Source: Terriglobia bacterium
Lineage (GTDB): Bacteria; Acidobacteriota; Terriglobia; Terriglobales; Acidobacteriaceae
Reading direction: 5' to 3'
NCBI GenBank assembly: GCA_021325035.1
Contig: JAJPHW010000024.1
Location: forward strand, 1-64,000
Length of the DNA stretch: 64,000 nt
Part shown: piece by piece, positions 26,319 to 34,517 of the stretch
Position numbering within the stretch: position 1 is the first letter of the stretch
How the letters are laid out: every line of letters begins with the position of its first letter
Notes under the pieces: model-generated
The model's input: only the letters and a program-made list of their open reading frames with translations
Databases searched by the model: none
What the model was told of the DNA's origin: nothing
Position numbers and translations under genes: made by a program

Positions 26319-26693
26319 ATGCAGAACCAAATTATTCAAAAACTATTGGCCAAAACGACGCGTACCGAGATTCCCGCGTTTGTTCCCGGCGACACCATCC
26401 GCGTCCACGTCAAAATCAAAGAAGGCGACAAAGAACGCCTTCAGGCCTTCGAAGGCGTCGTCATTTCGCGCAGCCGTGGCGCTCAACCCAGCTTCACCGT
26501 CCGCAAAATGAGCTTCGGTCAGGGCGTGGAGCGTATTTTCCCTGAGCGCTCGCGCGTGATCGACAAGGTCGAAATTGTCCGGTCATCCAAAGTCCGCCGC
26601 GCCAAGCTCTATTACCTGCGCGGATTGCGAGGCAAAGCTGCCCGCTTGAAGGATGTTGACCGCGAACTGGCTACTGCTGTCCTGGCCCAATAA
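26319..26693 (+). CDS. rplS: 50S ribosomal protein bL19
   Basis: The 124-residue product has the bL19 motifs [29 protein letters not shown] and [39 protein letters not shown] (read as separate strands). It sits at the 30S-50S interface. GAGGAAAC lies six bases before the ATG. It is the last gene of the operon and is followed by a long hairpin. Confidence 0.97.
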   Translation: MQNQIIQKLLAKTTRTEIPAFVPGDTIRVHVKIKEGDKERLQAFEGVVISRSRGAQPSFTVRKMSFGQGVERIFPERSRVIDKVEIVRSSKVRRAKLYYLRGLRGKAARLKDVDRELATAVLAQ

Positions 26694-26709
26694 GCTCGTA
26701 ACCAAAATT

Positions 26710-26769
26710 CGAAGCCCTGATTCTTTACAACTGTTATGTTGACCAAAGGATCGGGGCTTCGTCTATTTT
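26710..26769 (+). terminator. long hairpin terminator of the rpsP-rplS operon
   Basis: A 17-bp stem (26710-26726 with 26745-26761, two G-U pairs) closes an 18-nt loop and is followed by TCTATTTT. Its outer part is CGAAGCCC/GGGCTTCG. Confidence 0.75.
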
Positions 26770-26842
26770 GGGTTAGAAGTGAACCCAACGACTCTTTTGC
26801 GCGTATAACTACTTGTCGCAACAGACCCAATCCGGAGATGCC

Positions 26843-28573
26843 ATGCCTCATCCCATTCGTCTTTCTGCCATCGCCTTCTTGCTTGTCGCCTGCGCCACGC
26901 TCTACGCCGCAGACGCCAAAACCGAGCCGCAAGCTCAACCTGCCAGTGAATCTATTGATCTGAATATGTACCAGCAAATCCGTGATGAGGGCTTTCATCG
27001 TTCGCACATCATGGAATACGCATCCGGACTATTTGACGGCATTGGCCCTCGCCTGACTGGTTCGCCGAACTTGCAGCGCGCCTATGACTGGACGCAGCAG
27101 CAATTCACGGCGATGGGTTGCGCCAATGTTCATCTGGAAGATTGGGGCGAGTTCGGCATGGGCTGGCAGCAGCGCAACACCTGGATCCGTATGGCCTCGC
27201 CGGACACAGCAATCTTCATCGCACAAGCCACACCGTGGTCTCCGTCAACCAACGGCGCCATCACCGCGCCGGCAGTTTCAGTTGTCGCCAAAGAAGAAAA
27301 AGACCTGGATCAGTACAAAGGCAAACTTGCCGGCAAGATCGTGTTCCTTGGCAAAGTCCCTGAGATCACCAAGCAGGATGTGCCTCTGCTGACACGCTAC
27401 GACGACAAGCAGCTTGCGGACATTTTCCATTTCGGCTACACCGACCAGGATTTGGGGCCGCAGCACGTTCTGCCGCTGGATCAGATGGAAGATGTATTCA
27501 ACAAGCAGGTCGGTTTTCTTGTAAAAGAAGCCAAGTTCGTCGCAGATGAAAAAGCGCTCGCGATTGTCGTCCCCGGTTGCTGCACCAGCGGTACACTCGA
27601 TGACGATATAGGCGGCCCGACGCTGGGCTGGTTCGTTTATCAGCGCGACCACGCGAACACGTTACCCATCGCCAAAATGGCGCTTGAAAACTACGGCCGC
27701 GTCTCGCGCCTGCTTGCCGCGAATGTGCCGGTCACGATCGAAATGAACGTAGATACAGTTTTCACCGGCGATCACCAGCATGGCTTTGATTCGATCGCAG
27801 AGATTCCAGGAACCGATCCTAAATTAAAAGATCAAGTTGTAATGGTCGGCGGCCACCTCGATAGCTGGATCGCCGGCACAGGAGCCACCGACGACGGTGC
27901 CGGCGCCATCATTGCTATGGAAGTCATGCGCATTCTCACCGCGTTGCATGTCCAGCCGCGCCGGACCATCCGCGCGGCACTTTGGAGCGGCGAAGAGCAA
28001 GGCCTCTTCGGTTCATACGGTTACGTAACATCGCACTTTGGCAGCTTCCCGCGTTCGAACACACCTGAGCAGCAAAATGTTCCGCTGTTTGTTCGCAAAC
28101 CTGGCGGCCCATTGACGCTTAAGCCTGAGCACAAACTGCTCTCCGCCTACTACAACATTGACAATGGCGGCGGCAAGTTACGCGGAATTTATGCGCAGGA
28201 AAATAATGCCGCGATTCCAATTTTCCAGCAGTGGATTGCTCCGCTGAAAGATATTGATGTCACCACCGTCAGCGCGCGCCTCACTGGCAGCACCGACCAC
28301 ATGCCCTTCGACGATGTTGGCCTTCCCGGATTCCAATTTATTCAGGAACCCCTCGATTACGAAACGCGCAGCGCCCACACCAACATGGATGTTTATGAGC
28401 GTCTGATTCCCGCAGACCTTCAGCAAGCCGCAGTTGTCGAAGCTATATTCGTCTATAACACCGCCATGCGCGACCAGATGATGCCCCGCAAGCCGCTGCC
28501 CCATCCCGAACTTTGGGAGCAGCAGCGCAAACCGCTGAATAATATGCCCGGCGCGCAACCGGAAAAGAAGTGA
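26843..28573 (+). CDS. secreted M28-family metallopeptidase
   Basis: The 576-residue product has a signal peptide (MPHPIRLSAIAFLLVACATLYA) and a protease-associated-type insert before the M28 catalytic domain. Zinc-binding and catalytic pieces are seen in GGHLDSWIAGTGATDDGAG (first His and bridging Asp), LWSGEEQGLFGS (catalytic and zinc Glu), NIDNGGG (Asp) and HTNMDVYERL (last His). It should act as a periplasmic aminopeptidase or carboxypeptidase. ATG at 26843 is chosen for CGGAG six bases upstream and because the signal peptide starts there. It stands after the rplS terminator and is convergent with the next gene. Confidence 0.92.
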   Translation: MPHPIRLSAIAFLLVACATLYAADAKTEPQAQPASESIDLNMYQQIRDEGFHRSHIMEYASGLFDGIGPRLTGSPNLQRAYDWTQQQFTAMGCANVHLEDWGEFGMGWQQRNTWIRMASPDTAIFIAQATPWSPSTNGAITAPAVSVVAKEEKDLDQYKGKLAGKIVFLGKVPEITKQDVPLLTRYDDKQLADIFHFGYTDQDLGPQHVLPLDQMEDVFNKQVGFLVKEAKFVADEKALAIVVPGCCTSGTLDDDIGGPTLGWFVYQRDHANTLPIAKMALENYGRVSRLLAANVPVTIEMNVDTVFTGDHQHGFDSIAEIPGTDPKLKDQVVMVGGHLDSWIAGTGATDDGAGAIIAMEVMRILTALHVQPRRTIRAALWSGEEQGLFGSYGYVTSHFGSFPRSNTPEQQNVPLFVRKPGGPLTLKPEHKLLSAYYNIDNGGGKLRGIYAQENNAAIPIFQQWIAPLKDIDVTTVSARLTGSTDHMPFDDVGLPGFQFIQEPLDYETRSAHTNMDVYERLIPADLQQAAVVEAIFVYNTAMRDQMMPRKPLPHPELWEQQRKPLNNMPGAQPEKK

Positions 28574-28664
28574 GCGTACATTGTCTGACTACGAGCGCAG
28601 GTAGGCCGACGGAAACACACACATGCCGTTCGGCCTCAGTTTTGCGACTCCAGGCAGTATCCCT

Positions 28665-29117
28665 TCATAACTTTCCCCGAATTGAGATGCCTGGGTGTAG
28701 CTTTGGAGCTGTCGATTCCGATCGTACAATGTCGCGGGCTATAAAGGATGGAAGGATAAAAAGAACTCCAAGCTCCACGTAATAAACTGTCCCCGATATT
28801 GGGTCGCGGTGCGCAAGGTATTCGCTGATGGATATGCCACGAACCCACAACATGAATGAGAACTCAGCAAGTAACATTAGGAATAGAGCTATACATCCCA
28901 TCCCTAGCCGATTTGATAGAGCTGGCGTTAATTGTAGCCAGCGAATCACCCAGCCTGCTGCAACAATAATAATTACAAGCATAATCGGCTCTTCCAGCAA
29001 TTCAGCCATCCTTGTGCCGATCCGCGGGACAACCCACAGGATGCGAATTGCTCCAAGTATGAAACCCGTCCCGAAGACCAAGGTGAAATAGAGAACACCT
29101 GCTTTCAAAGCCTTCAT
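28665..29117 (-). CDS. small integral membrane protein, unknown function
   Basis: The 150-residue product has four predicted membrane helices: MKALKAGVLYFTLVFGTGFIL, PIMLVIIIVAAGWVIRWL, LGMGCIALFLMLLAEFSFML and VYYVELGVLFILPSFIARDI. It has conserved-looking charged loops (VVPRIGTRMAELLEEP) and a short basic tail. I recognise no named family. It lies between the convergent peptidase and the Hsp20 gene, from which a hairpin separates it. The start at 29117 fits the first helix. Confidence 0.75.
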   Translation of the reverse strand: MKALKAGVLYFTLVFGTGFILGAIRILWVVPRIGTRMAELLEEPIMLVIIIVAAGWVIRWLQLTPALSNRLGMGCIALFLMLLAEFSFMLWVRGISISEYLAHRDPISGTVYYVELGVLFILPSFIARDIVRSESTAPKLHPGISIRGKL

Positions 29118-29171
29118 AAAGACACGCCTTTGAATTTTGGCGACGTGGAGGATAAATCATACAAAATCATT

Positions 29172-29209
29172 CGGACGGGCAAAATGTCTCAAGCATATTT
29201 GCCCGCCCG
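29172..29209 (-). terminator. hairpin after the Hsp20 gene
   Basis: A 12-bp stem with one wobble (29172-29183 with 29198-29209) closes a 14-nt loop downstream of the Hsp20 stop; the T-run on the minus strand is weak. Confidence 0.5.
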
Positions 29210-29227
29210 ACGTTAAGGCCGAAAGAG

Positions 29228-29749
29228 TTAGGCGGCCCTGGGTGTAATTTCAATTGTCTTGCCTTTTGCGGCTTTTGGCATCGTCAACTCGAGGATGCCA
29301 TTTTTCAATGTCGCTGTTACCTTCTCCGTGTTAATTGCCATGGGAAGTTCTACGACCTTCAAAACCTGGTTGCAGCATGCTTCCGAATAGAGGGTTTTGC
29401 CTTTCTTTTCCTCTTTATTGCATTCCCGCTGGCCAATAATCGTCAGCCGCTGCGGTTCGACGCTGATTTCGAGTTCCTTCTCGCTGAATCCCGGCACTTC
29501 GGCCTTCATTTCCAGATTTTCTCCGGATTCATTGATTTCAACATGCACCGGATGCACTAATTCCATTTCAGCTTTGAGCCAGTCATCCACTTCGTGGCCA
29601 AACCTGCGTCCCTTGCTGTCAAACATTTCGTAGGCTCGTTTAGCAATTGCATCAAACACCTTATCAATGCGCTCGGACAAATTATTGGCCGATTTGATCG
29701 CAATTATTTTTTCTTCTGCGCGTTGGAGAGCAGTCCCTGTTTCCGTCAT
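29228..29749 (-). CDS. DUF2934-Hsp20 fusion, small heat-shock protein
   Basis: The 173-residue product has two parts. Residues about 30-66 (IAKRAYEMFDSKGRRFGHEVDDWLKAE) match DUF2934, a short helical module. Residues about 67-170 form an alpha-crystallin domain: VHVEINESGENLEMKAEVPGF, LEISVEPQRLTIIGQ and ATLKNGILELTMPKA. Small heat-shock proteins hold unfolding proteins for DnaK. Two Cys in SEACCNQV are unusual in the crystallin core. GAGG lies 10 bases before the ATG. A nested inverted repeat is located 35-107 bases upstream and may be a leader structure. Confidence 0.92.
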   Translation of the reverse strand: MTETGTALQRAEEKIIAIKSANNLSERIDKVFDAIAKRAYEMFDSKGRRFGHEVDDWLKAEMELVHPVHVEINESGENLEMKAEVPGFSEKELEISVEPQRLTIIGQRECNKEEKKGKTLYSEACCNQVLKVVELPMAINTEKVTATLKNGILELTMPKAAKGKTIEITPRAA

Positions 29750-29783
29750 GACCTTGGTACCTCATTTCTTATCGAGCTGATAT

Positions 29784-29856
29784 GAGTGCCGGCCCGGTAA
29801 ACCAGCTCCCCCCTGGAACCTCTTACCGATATTTTTCAAATTCCTAACCGGCACTC
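29784..29856 (-). promoter_or_regulatory. nested inverted repeats upstream of hsp20
   Basis: Three concentric complementary pairs: GAGTGCCGG/CCGGCACTC (29784-29792, 29848-29856), CGGTAA/TTACCG (29795-29800, 29823-29828) and CCAG/CTGG (29802-29805, 29813-29816). In the minus-strand leader they could fold into one long hairpin, or serve as operator sites. Confidence 0.5.
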
Positions 29857-30050
29857 GCAATTAGAAGTTCTCATAATCGGGAAGGAGTTGCTGTGCCGTG
29901 CATCACTGGCGCAGGTGACCCCAGGTACCGGGAAGGTCAAAGAATCAAAACGGCTTTCCTGCTTGCTGCGAAGCACAAAAAAAAATACTTGGTTATTTTC
30001 GGAAAGTTTTCCGCCTTGCTCCACAGGCCCAAGATGCGCGAAGATGCAAG

Positions 30051-30090
30051 CGGGTGCCCCATTCTTTCGCGTTCTTTGCGAAAGGGTGGG
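30051..30090 (+). repeat. REP-like repeat, family A copy 4
   Basis: CGGGTGCCCCATTC, then a hairpin TTTCGCgttctttGCGAAA and GGGTGGG. It matches the repeats around the RAYT remnant at 33.5-34.4 kb. The rnhB frame runs through it, which is why the start was set further downstream. Confidence 0.65.
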
Positions 30091-30158
30091 AAACATATCT
30101 CGTGTCCACAAACTTCAAGCTCGCCCCGGAAAAGCCGCTGTCTCCGGCTGCCGCAAAA

Positions 30159-30857
30159 ATGCGGCTGCTTAAAACGTTGCGCTGCACGTTGAAATTTGAA
30201 AAGCAAGCATGGCAGTCCGGTGCACAACTGGTTGCAGGTGTGGACGAAGTCGGCCGCGGTTCACTCTTCGGCCCTGTCGTCGCCGCTGCGGTCATTCTCG
30301 ATCGGTCGTATCGCATTCGAGGACTGCGCGACTCCAAACTTCTTCCCCGCGAGCGCCGCGAAATTCTCGCCGCGCGAATTCGTGAACATTCCATCGCCAT
30401 CGCCATCGCTTCCGTTGACGCCGCCCGCATTGACGAGATCAACATCTATCAAGCTTCGCGCGTGGCCATGCATCAAGCCGTCGTCCAATTGCAACCCGCA
30501 GCCGATCATCTTTTAATTGACGCGATGCGCCTCGACTGTGATATCGCGCAGCAGGCAATCATTCACGGAGACGCGCTTTCCGCTTCGATTGCCGCCGCTT
30601 CCATCATCGCCAAAGTCGAGCGCGACCGCATGATGACCGAACTCGACTCTACATATCCCGCCTACGGACTCGTCTCCAACAAAGGCTACAGCACGCCCTT
30701 TCACCTCGCTGCCCTGCGAGAGCACGGCCCCTGCCCGCTTCACCGCCAGTCGTTCGCACCGGTGTGGCAGAATCCCACCCCGCAGGAAGTGCTGGAGTTT
30801 ATGCAATCTAACGACTCCGCTGAAACGCTACATGCATTGCGAGAGCCAGCAATTTAG
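30159..30857 (+). CDS. rnhB: ribonuclease HII
   Basis: The 232-residue product carries RNase HII motifs: LVAGVDEVGRGSLFGPVVAAAV (DEVGRG), GLRDSKLLPRERR, and DAMRLDCDIAQ...GDALSASIAAASIIAKVERD, giving the DEDD active-site acids. It cuts RNA in RNA-DNA hybrids and at single ribonucleotides. The frame is open back to 30054, but that part is repeat DNA; ATG at 30159 is chosen, with GTG at 30102 possible. There is no strong ribosome site at either. Its stop is three bases from the convergent radical SAM gene. Confidence 0.93.
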   Translation: MRLLKTLRCTLKFEKQAWQSGAQLVAGVDEVGRGSLFGPVVAAAVILDRSYRIRGLRDSKLLPRERREILAARIREHSIAIAIASVDAARIDEINIYQASRVAMHQAVVQLQPAADHLLIDAMRLDCDIAQQAIIHGDALSASIAAASIIAKVERDRMMTELDSTYPAYGLVSNKGYSTPFHLAALREHGPCPLHRQSFAPVWQNPTPQEVLEFMQSNDSAETLHALREPAI

Positions 30858-30860
30858 CGC

Positions 30861-31889
30861 TCAGAACATTTTCATCTGCGCTCCCGCCTCGCGCGACGCT
30901 TCCATCTTCACCGTTCCCGGCCCCTTTCTCTCACCCATTCCATACTTCTGCCGCAACCCCGTCAGCACTTTACCCAGTCTTTTTCCGTAAGCCGGCCCTA
31001 AGAATGCTTTGTCGCCGTAACGTTGTTTGTATTGCGCAACCAAGTGCGGAAATTCTTTTTCCAGAAACGGCATAAACACTGCCGCCGAACACGGCTTCAA
31101 AAACAATGGATTGGAAAATATTCTTCTCGCGCCCGCTTCCGCAGCCGCACGAACAACTTTATCCAAATCCTTCGGCGAATCCGTAATTCCCGGAATCACC
31201 GCGCAGCAATTCACGCCGACATTCACTCCGGCTTCGTGCAGTTTTCTCACCGCTTCCAAACGCAAATCGGGCCGGGGCGCGCGCGGTTCTAACAGCCGCG
31301 CCAGCTTCACATCGAGCGTGGTAATCGTAATGTGGACAAAGAGCCGGTTGTGCTTCCCCACCTCGCGCAGCACTTCAATGTCGCGGACAATCATGTCCGA
31401 CTTCGTGATCATGCCAATTTCCAGCCCGCGATGCCGCGCCATCTCTTCCAGAATTCCTCGCGTAGTTTCATAACGCCGCTCGGCAGGCTGATAGGGATCG
31501 GTCGCCGTTCCAATCGCTATGCTCTCCCCTTCCTTCACCTGTCTCAGCTCTTGGCGCAACAATTCTGCCGCATGTTGCTTCACAAAGATCTTCTGCTCGA
31601 AAGCAACACCGTCACGCATCTCCATGAATTCATGGGTATAACGGGCATAGCAGTATTTGCACCCGAACTCGCATCCACGATAGGGATTGATCGCCCAGGT
31701 AAACGGCACGCCGCGCTTGCTGACCACCCGGCTCAACAGTGATCGCGATTTCAGCGTAAAGTACTCAACATCGTGGCCTTCGCGCAGCGATTCGCCTTGC
31801 GAGGCCAGTTTCGCAATGCCGACAAGCTGCGGCTTCGCGCACGATTCGTTTTGGTTCAGCGGAAAAAGGGAAAGAGGAGAAGAGGTCAT
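30861..31889 (-). CDS. Rv2578c/PA0069-family radical SAM protein
   Basis: The 342-residue product has the cluster motif CEFGCKYC (C-x3-C-x2-C) in INPYRGCEFGCKYCYARY, followed by TATDPYQPAERRYETTRGIL and ITKSDMIVRDIEVL, characteristic of the Rv2578c/PA0069 group related to spore photoproduct lyases. A conserved ending with PFLEKEFPHLVAQYKQRYG is present. Its reaction is not known. Several starts are possible (31889, 31919, 32006); 31889 is chosen because the protein family start fits MTSSPLSLFPLN, though the ribosome site (AAGGCG) is modest. It is divergent from the secreted propeller gene. Confidence 0.88.
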   Translation of the reverse strand: MTSSPLSLFPLNQNESCAKPQLVGIAKLASQGESLREGHDVEYFTLKSRSLLSRVVSKRGVPFTWAINPYRGCEFGCKYCYARYTHEFMEMRDGVAFEQKIFVKQHAAELLRQELRQVKEGESIAIGTATDPYQPAERRYETTRGILEEMARHRGLEIGMITKSDMIVRDIEVLREVGKHNRLFVHITITTLDVKLARLLEPRAPRPDLRLEAVRKLHEAGVNVGVNCCAVIPGITDSPKDLDKVVRAAAEAGARRIFSNPLFLKPCSAAVFMPFLEKEFPHLVAQYKQRYGDKAFLGPAYGKRLGKVLTGLRQKYGMGERKGPGTVKMEASREAGAQMKMF

Positions 31890-31991
31890 AATTATTTTCG
31901 CCTTTTGTTCGCCTATCATGCGCCTGCATCCTGCTTTTGTCAACAGGCAAATTGAATGGAAGCGCCCGCAATAGCTCGCAAGCATCCATAA

Positions 31992-32023
31992 GCCGTTTCT
32001 TGACATTCACTTACAAGAACGGC
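31992..32023. promoter_or_regulatory. inverted repeat between divergent genes
   Basis: GCCGTT-T-CTTG (31992-32002) pairs with CAAG-AACGGC (32014-32023), with one bulged base and an 11-nt loop. It contains TTGACA and ends 10 bases before the ATG of the next gene. Confidence 0.4.
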
Positions 32024-32033
32024 ACTCTTCTGT

Positions 32034-33254
32034 ATGCGCAAACTTGTCTTCGTCCTGGCCATATTCTTTAATTCGCTCGGCTTTGCCCAATCCAACTCTT
32101 ATCTTTTCGTATGGGCAGGCGATGACGCCAAAGCCAGCAGCGATTTTCTCGCCGTCATCGACGCCAATGCCAAGTCGCCGCACTACGGGCAAGTCGTGGC
32201 TTCGGTCGCGGTTCCCGGCCCCACGGGTACGCCGCACCACACCGAACTCGAAATGCCCCCCGGCGGCTTTCTGCTGGCCAACGCATTCGAAAGCGGGCGC
32301 ACTGTTCTCTTCAACTTGAATGATCCATTGCATCCTTCCGTCGTCACTTCTTTCGGCGATCTCGATGGATACATGCATCCTCATACTTACGTCCGCATCG
32401 CAGATGGCCATGTGCTGGCAACTTTCCAATATCACGGCGATCACGGCCCTAAAGCGGACGGCGGCGGCATTGTTGAATTCGACGAGCGCGGCAAGTTCAT
32501 CCGTGCGAGTAGCGCCATGGATCCCGCAGTGAAGACCGAACTCATTCGTCCTTATAGTTTGGTCGTCGTGCCTGCGCTCGACCGCATCGTCAGCACCAAT
32601 ACCGCCATGCACGAACACGATGGCGATACCCGCACGGTGCAAGTCTGGCGAGCTTCGGATTTAAAGCTTCTGCAAACGGTTGTGTTACCGCCCGGCCCCA
32701 AAGGCCGCGAGCAGGGCTTCCCCGGCGAGCCTCATCTTCTGGCCGATGGCAAGACCGTGCTGATTCACACTTTCAATTGCGGTTTATATGAAATGGAAGG
32801 ATTGAGCAGCGACCACGCCTCGGCAAAATATCTGGCAACTTTCGATGGCGAGCAATGCGACGTGCCCGTGAACATCGGCCATTATTGGGTAGCAGCGCAG
32901 TCTTCCATCCACGCGATTGTCGCCTACGACATTTCCGATCTTGCGCACATCCGCGAAGTTTCGCGAGTCACGCTAGATGACAAACAAAAGCCGCACTGGC
33001 TCTCCGCCGATGAGGACGGCCATCGCATCGTCGCCAACTCCGGCGAATACGGCGAGCACCGCCTGTTCATGTTGAACTTCGATCCGCAAACCGGCGCGCT
33101 CAAGCTCGACGAAACTTTCCGCGACGCAAACAGCAAAGTCGCCGGCGTCAGCATGGATGGCAAAATCTGGCCTCATGGATTCCACGGCGACGCCTATCCC
33201 CATGGGACGGTGTTTTCAAGAACAGCGGCGCAGAGCGCGGCGAAGGGCTATTAA
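32034..33254 (+). CDS. secreted selenium-binding-protein-like beta-propeller
   Basis: The 406-residue product has a short signal peptide (MRKLVFVLAIFFNSLGFA) and a propeller-like repeat structure. His-rich motifs GTPHHTELEM, GYMHPHTYVR, KPHWLSADEDG and WPHGFHGDAYPHG sit where SBP56/methanethiol-oxidase proteins carry metal-binding His residues. The family oxidises thiols or binds metals; a secreted copy could act on periplasmic sulfur compounds, but this is inference. It has no strong ribosome site visible. Two hairpins follow the stop. Confidence 0.78.
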   Translation: MRKLVFVLAIFFNSLGFAQSNSYLFVWAGDDAKASSDFLAVIDANAKSPHYGQVVASVAVPGPTGTPHHTELEMPPGGFLLANAFESGRTVLFNLNDPLHPSVVTSFGDLDGYMHPHTYVRIADGHVLATFQYHGDHGPKADGGGIVEFDERGKFIRASSAMDPAVKTELIRPYSLVVVPALDRIVSTNTAMHEHDGDTRTVQVWRASDLKLLQTVVLPPGPKGREQGFPGEPHLLADGKTVLIHTFNCGLYEMEGLSSDHASAKYLATFDGEQCDVPVNIGHYWVAAQSSIHAIVAYDISDLAHIREVSRVTLDDKQKPHWLSADEDGHRIVANSGEYGEHRLFMLNFDPQTGALKLDETFRDANSKVAGVSMDGKIWPHGFHGDAYPHGTVFSRTAAQSAAKGY

Positions 33255-33268
33255 CCATTTATCGCCTT

Positions 33269-33322
33269 AATGTTCCTTGCGGAACATTGATGAAAAATCG
33301 CGCTAGTGTTCCTGAAGGAACA
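33269..33322. repeat. pair of short near-identical hairpins after the propeller gene
   Basis: AATGTTCC-TTGC-GGAACATT (33269-33288) and TGTTCC-TGAA-GGAACA (33307-33322) share stem and loop size. They may terminate transcription or be a small repeat unit; no T-run follows. Confidence 0.5.
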
Positions 33323-33595
33323 TTCCCAAAATGGGAAAGCTCAGATTCGATTGGGGTTAATGGGATATTTAACTTGCCTCGCGAAGCTTTCTCTAGCTAC
33401 CAGAGTGGACTTGACGAACGGGGTGGTTATTTGCCCGGCACATAAATTAGATCTACTTGGTCTAGCCGTGGGGATTATCGGGCGGGTGGCCCATCCTTTC
33501 GCCTCGGTTTTTCTTTCCCATTATGAAACTGTGGGTGCCCCGTCCTTGCGTTTTGTGCAAGGGCGGGTACGATGCTGCGGATATCATGGTTTGTC
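33323..33595. other. non-coding region between hairpin pair and RAYT remnant
   Basis: Contains the family A repeat copy 1. The 226-codon frame crossing it is a shadow with no recognisable protein. Confidence 0.45.
33481..33570 (+). repeat. REP-like repeat, family A copy 1
   Basis: Starts GGCGGGTGGCCCATCC and ends CAAGGGCGGGTAC. Its last 40 bases (33531-33570) are perfectly inverted at 34194-34233 and the whole unit recurs in direct orientation at 34319-34412. Confidence 0.8.
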
Positions 33596-34182
33596 ATGCC
33601 TGCCGGCCTGCATCGCATCTACGGCGCTCATCACCTGCACTTTATCACCAACTCGTGTTACCGACGGCTGCCGTTCCTCGCTTCGGCTCGAGCGCGCAAC
33701 CGATTCCTCTCCATCCTCCAGCCTGAGACGAAGCCAAAGAGACGCGGTTAAAGTACCGCTTCGTGGTCGTGGGCTACGTCGTCATGCCCGAACACATTCT
33801 TCTTTTGCTCAGCGCGCCGGAAGTGGGCAGCCTTTCGACGGCCATGCAAGTGCTCAAACAGCGCACGGCCCGTGCCCTTCTGCCCAAACGACCGCGCCAC
33901 AATGCCGGACAACGCCAGCTCTTTGGCGATCCGCCGCGCCGGGCATTCTGGCAAGCCCGCTTCTACGAATTCAATGTGTGGAGTGAGAAAAAGCGGGTCG
34001 AGAAGCTGAATTACATGCATGGCAATCCGGTGAAGCGCGCGCTCGTCGAGTCTCCCGAGCAGTTGCGATGGAGCAGTTATCGCCACTACTTTCTGGGCGA
34101 AGCTGGGCGAGTGCGGGTGAATGTTGGATGGGGAGAGATTTCTTTCGCGACCGCGCGGCCTGAAACATCAAACCCTCGCTGA
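33596..34182 (+). pseudogene. frameshifted REP-associated tyrosine transposase (RAYT, Y1/IS200-like)
   Basis: Two frames together make one RAYT. Bases 33596-33751 encode MPAGLHRIYGAHHLHFITNS and CYRRLPFLASARARNRFLSI then stop; from about 33742 in the next frame the protein resumes as KYRFVVVGYVVMPEHILLLL and continues to YEFNVWSEKKRVEKLNYMHG NPVKRALVE. The join implies a 1-base shift near 33740. The HUH motif is also damaged: PEHILLLLS has only one His where the family has H-x-H. The catalytic Tyr (KLNYMHGNP) is kept. The gene sits inside a 40-bp perfect inverted repeat, the typical RAYT-REP layout. Confidence 0.85.
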
Positions 34183-34193
34183 CAGCGGTCGTG

Positions 34194-34275
34194 GTACCCG
34201 CCCTTGCACAAAACGCAAGGACGGGGCACCCACGGTCGTAATGATTTCGACTATTCAAAGGCCGGGCCACCCGCC
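34194..34275 (-). repeat. REP-like repeat, family A copy 2 (inverted)
   Basis: Bases 34194-34233 are the exact reverse complement of 33531-33570; weaker similarity continues to GGGCCACCCGCC at 34264-34275. Confidence 0.8.
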
Positions 34276-34318
34276 CACCGGGGCTGCATAAATCAGCGGT
34301 GCCTAAAAGGAGAACGGC

Positions 34319-34412
34319 AGGCGGGTGGCCCATGCTTTTTCACCCGGTTTTTCCTGTCTATTAAGAGTGTGAGGGTGCCCCATCCTTGCGTGCTTTTCGC
34401 AAAGGTGGGAGG
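34319..34412 (+). repeat. REP-like repeat, family A copy 3
   Basis: Direct copy of 33481-33570 with scattered substitutions: GGCGGGTGGCCCATGC, CCGGTTTTTCC, GTGCCCCATCCTTGCG and GCAAAGGTGGG. Confidence 0.75.
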
Positions 34413-34517
34413 CACAGGCTTGTACAACAAATGTCTTTGGCAGCTTAAATCCGCTACGCTCTCAACAGACGAAACCGGCCCGCACCCGGCAATCGTGGTA
34501 TCTTCGGCAATTCGAAG

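Noticed and set aside
33306-33986. 226-codon plus-strand ORF over the RAYT region
   Set aside because: It crosses repeats and the RAYT in a different frame; its composition is Ser/Arg-rich with no protein features, while the RAYT frames match a known family.
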